Source: Candidatus Hydrogenedentota bacterium
Lineage (GTDB): Bacteria; Hydrogenedentota; Hydrogenedentia; Hydrogenedentales; CAITNO01
DNA length: 64,000 nt
NCBI GenBank assembly: GCA_903893795.1
Contig: CAITNO010000032.1
Span: 1-64,000, forward strand
Reading direction: 5' to 3'
Part shown: piece by piece, positions 58,635 to 64,000 of the stretch
Layout of the letters: each line of letters starts with the position of its first letter
Position numbering within the stretch: the first letter of the stretch is position 1
Translations under genes and position numbers: made by a program
Notes under the pieces: model-generated
What the model saw: the letters and a program-made list of their open reading frames with translations, nothing else
Databases searched by the model: none
Told to the model about the DNA's origin: nothing

Positions 58635-61415
58635 TTATTTGTAGCCGAAGACCATGGACCAGAGAATGAACAGGGCCAGGGAGAATCCGATGACCACCGC
58701 GATAGTTCCGAAGACGCGCGCCCAGAACCGGAATTCTTTCGGCGCTTCCGGCAACAGCCGCTTCTCCAGTTCGCCGCTCTTCACCAGTTCGTCGTAATAG
58801 CGCGGGCGCTCCTCTTTCAACTCCTCCACATCCACCCGGCCCGTAAACATGGCCATGTCCATCGGGAACTTCTCCGGACGGAAGTGGGTGTTGAAGAAGT
58901 GGATCGTGAAGATGAAGCCCACCGCCAGCAGCGCTTCGTCACTGTGGATAATCGTGGCCACATTGATGAACCAGCCCGGGAAGATGTAGGTGCACCATTC
59001 GGGGAACCACAGCATGAGGCCCGTGGAACCGATGATGGCCACGCCCCAGAACACGGCGAAGTAATCGAACTTCTCCCAGTAGGTCCACTGTCCGTACTGC
59101 GGACGCGGGCCGAGCCGGAAGAACCACTTGAAGGTTTGGAACATTTCGACCGCGTCGCCCCATCCGGGCGTCAGCGAGTCGGGACCGAGCAGCATCTTGA
59201 ACCAGCTCGTGCCGGACCGGCGCTTGCGCTGGACAATGACCCCAAGGTGGATGATGAAAATCGTCACCATCACCACCGCGCAAACGCGGTGGACAACGCC
59301 CATGGCCCGGAATCCGCCCAGCACGTGCGACAGCGTCTGGGCCCAGGGCATGTAGGAGAACTTGAGCGACATGCCGGTCAGGGCGAGCCCGAAGAAGCAC
59401 AGGATAAGCACGAAGTGCATCTGGCGGATGACCGGGTCAAAGCGCTGGAACATCAGGGCGCCGGGCGCCGGTTCCGGACGTTTGCGCTTGTGGGACAGCT
59501 CGCGGAAGGAACGCGGCAGCCATGCCAGCGTGTGCAGTCCAAAGAACAGGAAGGTGCCCACCAGCAGCCCCGTCATGCCCCAGAAGGCCAGGAACAGGTA
59601 GGGATACTTCTCGGGATCATGGTGCGTGGCGTGGGTGAGATAGCCGGCAAAGCGGCGGTGGCTGCCCGCGTGGCACTTGCCGCAGGTCGCCACGATGTTG
59701 TCGCGGCTGACGTGTGAATTGGGGTCGGTCACGGCCAGCACGTCGTGGCTGCCGTGGCAGTCGTAACACTTGGCCGCCGACGCGGTGCCCAGCTTGGAAA
59801 CCTTGCCGTGATAGGTTTCAAAATAGGTTTCCGCAACGTCCGCGTGGCACTTGCCGCAGGTTTGGAGGATGCCCTGCTTGAATCCTTCCTCATCAGTCCG
59901 CTGAATCGTGTGCGCCGTGTGGCAACTGCTGCAAACCGGAAGCTGCTTGTCCGTCTTGGTCAATTCGGGCGAGTGGACGCTCTTGAGGAAGGTGGCTTGG
60001 ATGCCCTGGTGGCATTGGCCGCAGGTCTTGGCGATATTCGCCGGATTGACGCTCGACTCCGGGTCGCTCGCGGGCAGCGGCTCGTGGGTCGTGTGGCAGC
60101 TCGTGCAGGTCGCCGTGACGAGCAGGCCGCTCTCCAGCAGGCCCTTGCCATGGATGCTGTTGGCGTAATTCTTGGTAATGTCGTGCTGCGTGCTGTTGCC
60201 GTGGCGCGCGGCCTTCTCCCCCTCGCGGTGGCAGCGGCCGCAAAGCTCGGGAACGTTCTTCGCAAAGGTCGGCGAGGCCGGGTCCGACTTGGCCAGGGTG
60301 CCGTGGCCCTTGTGGCAGTCGAGGCACTCCGGCGCGTCCTTGTCGCCTTCCGCCAGGTGCTTTCCGTGGATGCTCTTCTTGTGCTGCTCGACCTGGTCCG
60401 CGTGGCAGATGGAGCAGTCCACCTTGGCGGGAACCGTGTCGCAGGGCCGGTCATGGGCCGGCGTGGCCCCCGTGTGGCACTGGGAGCAGCGCTTTTCTTT
60501 GTGCGTCGAGTGGGTGAGCTCGTCCTGGTTCACCGCCGGAATGGTCCGCTGCGCGCCCTTCACCTCGTTGGCATGGCAGTGCAGGCAGTCCTGGTCGCTC
60601 ACGCCCTCGTCGTAGAAAACCTTGCGCGCCTCGTGCGGCTGGTGGCAGTCCACGCAGACGGGGATCTGGTCCGGCGCCTTCTCCCAAAGTTCGCCGTTGA
60701 TCACCTTGCGGTGCACCTGTTCGATGTTCGCATGGCACTTCTTGCAGGTCGCCACAACGTTCTCGCGGCTGATGCTCGACTGCGGGTCCGTGTGCGGCAA
60801 CACCCGGTGCGCCGTGTGGCAACTGCTGCACACCGCCGTCACGGTCAGGCCCTTCTTGAGCAGGCCCTCGCCGTGAATGCTCTCGGTGTACTTGGTGAGA
60901 ATGTTGTGCTGGGATATGTTCCGTGACTTGGCCACCGGCGCGTCTTCACCGTGGCAGCCGCCGCAGGTCTCGGGAATGTGAATGGGGTTGGTCCGGGACG
61001 TCGGGTCCGCGGCGCGCTTGATTTCGTGCTTGGTGTGGCAGTCGGAACAGGCAGGCGCCAGCGGGTCACCCTTCGTAACGGCCTGTCCGTGCAGGCTTTC
61101 GCCATAAAGTTTGGCCTCGTCCTCGTGGCAGCCGTTGCAGGCCACCTTCTTCAGACCGGCCGGGTGGGGCACCTCGGTGATGTCATCATGGCAGGAAACG
61201 CAGCCACCTTCGGCGTGCACCGACCCCTTGTAGCTGTCCTCATTCACGAAGAGCGGCACAACCTTCCCGTCCGCTTCCGTTTTGGAGAATTCTTTGTCGC
61301 CGTGGCAGAAGAGGCAGTCGGCATCTTCCAGAGCCCGGGCGGGCAGGGCCAGCAGAACAAACACTGCGGCGACCGCCCACAACAACGTGCGACGCCGGGT
61401 TGTAGCCATGCTCAT
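58635..61415 (-). CDS. Inner-membrane 19-heme cytochrome c / cytochrome b fusion protein
   Basis: The product has 926 residues. Start ATG 61415 follows an AGAGGAA site and opens a Sec signal ([18 protein letters not shown]). I count 19 CXXCH motifs between about residues 30 and 620, many in the pattern of repeated TCGKCH and CSSCHTAH blocks with NxxxSIHG histidine segments, suggesting internal duplication. The C-terminal third has membrane helices with histidines ([59 protein letters not shown]) typical of a di-heme b-type cytochrome. It is paralogous to the 11-heme protein downstream, sharing the end motif [19 protein letters not shown] quinol:cytochrome c oxidoreductase role is inferred. 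The heme number is large for a single such protein. Confidence 0.88.
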   Translation of the reverse strand: MSMATTRRRTLLWAVAAVFVLLALPARALEDADCLFCHGDKEFSKTEADGKVVPLFVNEDSYKGSVHAEGGCVSCHDDITEVPHPAGLKKVACNGCHEDEAKLYGESLHGQAVTKGDPLAPACSDCHTKHEIKRAADPTSRTNPIHIPETCGGCHGEDAPVAKSRNISQHNILTKYTESIHGEGLLKKGLTVTAVCSSCHTAHRVLPHTDPQSSISRENVVATCKKCHANIEQVHRKVINGELWEKAPDQIPVCVDCHQPHEARKVFYDEGVSDQDCLHCHANEVKGAQRTIPAVNQDELTHSTHKEKRCSQCHTGATPAHDRPCDTVPAKVDCSICHADQVEQHKKSIHGKHLAEGDKDAPECLDCHKGHGTLAKSDPASPTFAKNVPELCGRCHREGEKAARHGNSTQHDITKNYANSIHGKGLLESGLLVTATCTSCHTTHEPLPASDPESSVNPANIAKTCGQCHQGIQATFLKSVHSPELTKTDKQLPVCSSCHTAHTIQRTDEEGFKQGILQTCGKCHADVAETYFETYHGKVSKLGTASAAKCYDCHGSHDVLAVTDPNSHVSRDNIVATCGKCHAGSHRRFAGYLTHATHHDPEKYPYLFLAFWGMTGLLVGTFLFFGLHTLAWLPRSFRELSHKRKRPEPAPGALMFQRFDPVIRQMHFVLILCFFGLALTGMSLKFSYMPWAQTLSHVLGGFRAMGVVHRVCAVVMVTIFIIHLGVIVQRKRRSGTSWFKMLLGPDSLTPGWGDAVEMFQTFKWFFRLGPRPQYGQWTYWEKFDYFAVFWGVAIIGSTGLMLWFPEWCTYIFPGWFINVATIIHSDEALLAVGFIFTIHFFNTHFRPEKFPMDMAMFTGRVDVEELKEERPRYYDELVKSGELEKRLLPEAPKEFRFWARVFGTIAVVIGFSLALFILWSMVFGYK

Positions 61416-61549
61416 GGTGATATTTCCTCTATGGAGACTCATGGTTTTCCTCGGGTCTAGGGTTAGAACCGTGATTTTGCCACGAACCGGCGGCCCAATC
61501 AACAGGGTTTTTCCCGGATAGACCGCCTATTTGAGTGTCCTAACCCCCA

Positions 61550-62641
61550 CTATTGCGCCAACGCGGCCCGTTCCTCGTCGAAATCGGCATTTTCCAAGGC
61601 GATAGCCCGGAACGCTTCCTGTCTCTCCAGAAACACACCCGCCACATCCGGGTCAAAGGCCCGCCCGGCATCATTTCGAATAATCTCCACGGCGGCGCTG
61701 TGGGTCATGGGCGCCTTGTACACCCGTCGGCTGATCAGCGCATCGTACACGTCGGCCACCGCCATCAAGCGCCCGGACAGGGGTATTTCCGCGCCTTTCA
61801 GACCCAGGGGGTAACCCGAACCGTCCCATTTCTCGTGGTGGGAGGCGGAAATTTCACGGGCATAGCGCAAGAAGGAATTGGCGCCCAGCTTTTTCTCTGC
61901 GGCGGCGATGGCCTGTTGGCCGAGCAGGGGATGCGTTTTCATCACCTCAAACTCCGCGGGCTCAAGCCTTCCCGGCTTGAGCAGGATGGAATCGGGAATA
62001 CCCACCTTGCCTATGTCGTGCAGCGGCGCCGACTTGTGCAGAAGGTCGATGGTGGCGGGGTCCAGCGCCGCGGCATGCGCGGGCTGCTCCGCCAGCCCCT
62101 CCGCCAGCAGCCGCATGTAGCCGCGGGTGCGGCGAATGTGCCCCCCAGTTTCCGGATCGCGGCATTCGGCCAGGGTGCCCATGCTTTCTATGGTGGCCTC
62201 CTGCGTGTGGGCCAGTTCCCGCGTGCGCTCGTACACCAGATTCTCCAGGCGGTCGCGGTAACGCTTCAGTTCTATATGGTTCCGCACCCGCGCCTTCACC
62301 AGGGCGGGAATGAAGGGCTTGGTGATATAGTCGGCCGCGCCCAGCGCCAGACCGCGGGCCTCGTTGTTTTCCTCCGTCATGGCCGTGATGAAAATCACGG
62401 GGATGCCCTTGGTAATGACGGACTGCTTGAGCCGCTCGCACACCGTGTACCCGTCCATGCCCGGCATCATAATGTCGAGCAGGATCACGTCCGGCAGCGT
62501 CTCGGCGGCCAGGTCCAGGGCCGTCTCGCCGTCCATTGCCACGGCCACGTCAAACTCGTCGCCCAGGGTCTCCACCAGAATGTCCAGGTTGGCCTCGGCA
62601 TCATCCACCGCCAGAATCAGGGGCAGGGCGTCACTCGGCAT
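61550..62641 (-). CDS. Response regulator with HD-GYP domain (probable cyclic-di-GMP phosphodiesterase)
   Basis: The product has 363 residues. An N-terminal receiver (about 8-125) has the acid pair (LAVDDAEAN), the phospho-aspartate in VILLDIMMPGMDG and the switch lysine in ADYITKPF. A short coiled coil leads to an HD-GYP domain with PLHDIGKVGIPD, the distal SASHHEKWDGSGYPLGLKG and ADVYDAL. Family members hydrolyse cyclic-di-GMP and control attachment or motility. ATG 62641 has AAGGAA nine bases before it; ATG 62650 is too close to that site. It overlaps the end of the upstream hybrid protein gene, so the pair is co-transcribed and probably phosphorelay partners. Confidence 0.92.
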   Translation of the reverse strand: MPSDALPLILAVDDAEANLDILVETLGDEFDVAVAMDGETALDLAAETLPDVILLDIMMPGMDGYTVCERLKQSVITKGIPVIFITAMTEENNEARGLALGAADYITKPFIPALVKARVRNHIELKRYRDRLENLVYERTRELAHTQEATIESMGTLAECRDPETGGHIRRTRGYMRLLAEGLAEQPAHAAALDPATIDLLHKSAPLHDIGKVGIPDSILLKPGRLEPAEFEVMKTHPLLGQQAIAAAEKKLGANSFLRYAREISASHHEKWDGSGYPLGLKGAEIPLSGRLMAVADVYDALISRRVYKAPMTHSAAVEIIRNDAGRAFDPDVAGVFLERQEAFRAIALENADFDEERAALAQ

Positions 62642-64000
62642 GATCTTCATTTCCTTCCAGTTGTGTTTGAATCAGGCGCACCGCCTCCAGTGCCTCCTTG
62701 AATTGATATCGCGCCGCCGCGCGGGACAACCGCACGATGAGCGCCTCGACAGCGGCGGGCCAGGCAAAGGCCTCCATTCGCGCCGCAGCCTCGCGGCTGG
62801 GTTTGGGCTTGCGCGCCGACAGATGCGTCTCGAGTCCGGCCAGGGCCTCCCTGAGCCACACGGGATCGCCCGGCGGCTTGGTGGAAGGCGCGGCGGCCGA
62901 GGATGCCGTGCGGAGCAGGAGCGCCGCAATAGAATCCCGGACAATCCCCAAGTCCGCGTTTACCTGGGTAATGAGGGCCGAAACCTCCTCCGTGCCGCCC
63001 TCCCCATGCAGCACCGCCTCCAGTTCAGCCAGACGTTCAAAAAGGTTCTGCGCCGAGATGTTTCCGGCCACGCCCTTGGCCTTGTGCACCAGCGGAAGCA
63101 CCTCTTCGGCGCCGCCTGTGTCCAGCAGTTGCTGAAGGCCCGCCAGCGGCGCCGTGTACTGCGCCGCGAACTTTTCGAGCAGTGACAGGTACAGCCCTGT
63201 ATTGCCGCCCAGACGCCGTACACCGTCGTGCAGTGCAAGACCGGGAAGATCGTCGCCCAGCGATGGGGGCTCGGCCAGGGGAACTGCCAGGTCCGGTGTC
63301 TTCGTGTCGGTCCCGGCGGCCTCCGCACTGGGCCGAATCCACCGTAGCAGCGTGTCATATACCTCGCCGGGATCGATGGGCTTGGTAATGTGGTCGTTCA
63401 TGCCCGCTTCCAAGCTCTTGGCGCGGTCCGTGGCCATGGCATGGGCCGTCATGGCCACAATCGGCAATGCCTCCCTGCCGCCGTGCGGCAGCAGCCGAAT
63501 GCGGCGCGTCGCCTCCAGCCCGTCCATCTCCGGCATCTGGATGTCCATGAAGATCAGGTCATACCGCGTCTCGGACACGGTGCGCAAGGCTTCCAGGCCG
63601 TTGTTGGCCGTGCTCACCTTGAGTCCGGGGCCCTCCAGCAGTTCCTGCACCACCTGCCGGTTGATCTCGTTGTCGTCCACCACGAGCACCTGCGCGCCGC
63701 GCAGCGGTGCAAGCCGTTCCGGACTGGCCGCCGCCGCCCCGGCCGTCGTCCGGCTGCTGCCCGCCAGTTCATAGCCCAGTATCTGCATAATCGTTTCAAG
63801 CAGCAGCGAGGTGCTGACCGGCTTGAGCAGAAAGGCCGACGGCCGCACCCCGACCGACTCGGCCTGGCGCATGATCTCCTCCCGCCCGTAGGCGGTGACC
63901 ATGATGATCTTGGGCATGCGCTCCAGGCTGGGCAGGGTCTTGATGCGGTGTATCGTCTCCACACCGTTCATGCCGGGCATCTTCCAGTCCATAAGCACCA
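62631..64000 (-). CDS. Hybrid signalling protein, C-terminal REC-REC-HPt part (5' end beyond window)
   Basis: At least 456 residues are visible; the frame runs through the right edge inside a receiver domain, so the N-terminal part (probably a histidine kinase) is missing. The visible order is: the end of receiver 1 (phospho-aspartate in LMDWKMPGMNG, lysine in AFLLKPVS); a complete receiver 2 (VLVVDDNEINRQVV, LIFMDIQMPEMDG, DHITKPI); a linker; an HPt domain with the histidine in PLVHKAKGVAGNISA; and an Ala-rich helical C-terminus of about 100 residues. It is translationally coupled to the HD-GYP gene. It could pass phosphate from a sensor to that regulator. Confidence 0.9.
   Translation of the reverse strand, partial: VLMDWKMPGMNGVETIHRIKTLPSLERMPKIIMVTAYGREEIMRQAESVGVRPSAFLLKPVSTSLLLETIMQILGYELAGSSRTTAGAAAASPERLAPLRGAQVLVVDDNEINRQVVQELLEGPGLKVSTANNGLEALRTVSETRYDLIFMDIQMPEMDGLEATRRIRLLPHGGREALPIVAMTAHAMATDRAKSLEAGMNDHITKPIDPGEVYDTLLRWIRPSAEAAGTDTKTPDLAVPLAEPPSLGDDLPGLALHDGVRRLGGNTGLYLSLLEKFAAQYTAPLAGLQQLLDTGGAEEVLPLVHKAKGVAGNISAQNLFERLAELEAVLHGEGGTEEVSALITQVNADLGIVRDSIAALLLRTASSAAAPSTKPPGDPVWLREALAGLETHLSARKPKPSREAAARMEAFAWPAAVEALIVRLSRAAARYQFKEALEAVRLIQTQLEGNEDHAE

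Noticed and set aside
56528-61460. Plus-strand frames opposite the two c/b cytochromes (for example 56528-57787, 59745-60926)
   Set aside because: Shadows of the heme-rich minus-strand genes; no domain or start signals.

Overview
The window reads as a piece of chromosome from a GC-rich, diderm (Gram-negative) bacterium. Outer-membrane barrel, lipoprotein and Tat or Sec signal sequences are all visible. There are no rRNA, tRNA, IS or CRISPR features to place it taxonomically. The mixture of giant Ig-repeat surface proteins, FHA-type sigma-54 regulators, PASTA and FG-GAP proteins and abundant multiheme c-type cytochromes would suit a little-studied environmental lineage (for example Hydrogenedentota, Lentisphaerota or Desulfuromonadia-like groups), but this is inference.

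Layout. (1) 1-16196, minus strand: one gigantic secreted protein, at least 5,398 residues and still open at the left edge. It is built from about 50 Ig-like units of about 77 residues, interrupted by a right-handed beta-helix and a beta-propeller-like segment. (2) 16197-17254: a 1 kb gene-free stretch with an AT-rich part and a 21-bp tandem duplication. (3) 17255-20304, minus: an FHA-GAF-sigma-54 activator and a Tat-exported Gfo/Idh/MocA-like protein. (4) 20511-41351, minus: nine separately transcribed, related secreted proteins. Seven begin with a module that pairs one CXXCH heme site with a calcium-loop-like DSDGDG motif. Most carry PEGA-like, PASTA and Ig-like domains. Three end in a Cys-containing, hydrophobic C-terminal tail that looks like a sorting or anchor signal. 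The last is a 14-repeat FG-GAP protein. Nearly identical hairpins follow five of these genes. (5) 41664-45122, minus: a lipoprotein cytochrome (6 CXXCH), an outer-membrane barrel and a 14-heme lipoprotein cytochrome, which together look like a porin-cytochrome conduit. (6) 45964-56137, plus: a contiguous operon hemA-C-D-B-L-E-N-H-Y that covers the C5 pathway from glutamyl-tRNA to protoheme. (7) 56453-61415, minus: two membrane proteins, each fusing a multiheme c region (11 and 19 CXXCH) to a b-type cytochrome membrane domain, like quinol-linked inner-membrane cytochromes. (8) 61550-64000, minus: an HD-GYP response regulator and the C-terminal part of a REC-REC-HPt hybrid signalling protein cut by the right edge.

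How it fits together. By inference, the window is an electron-transfer locus: inner-membrane c/b cytochromes would take electrons from quinol, a porin-cytochrome conduit would carry them over the outer membrane, and single-heme PASTA proteins and giant Ig-repeat proteins would form the cell surface. The complete heme pathway lies between the two cytochrome clusters and would supply the cofactor. I count 50 CXXCH motifs in the four multiheme cytochromes and 7 more in the PASTA family. The most novel-looking parts are the single-heme PASTA family with its C-terminal tail and the giant 77-residue repeat protein.
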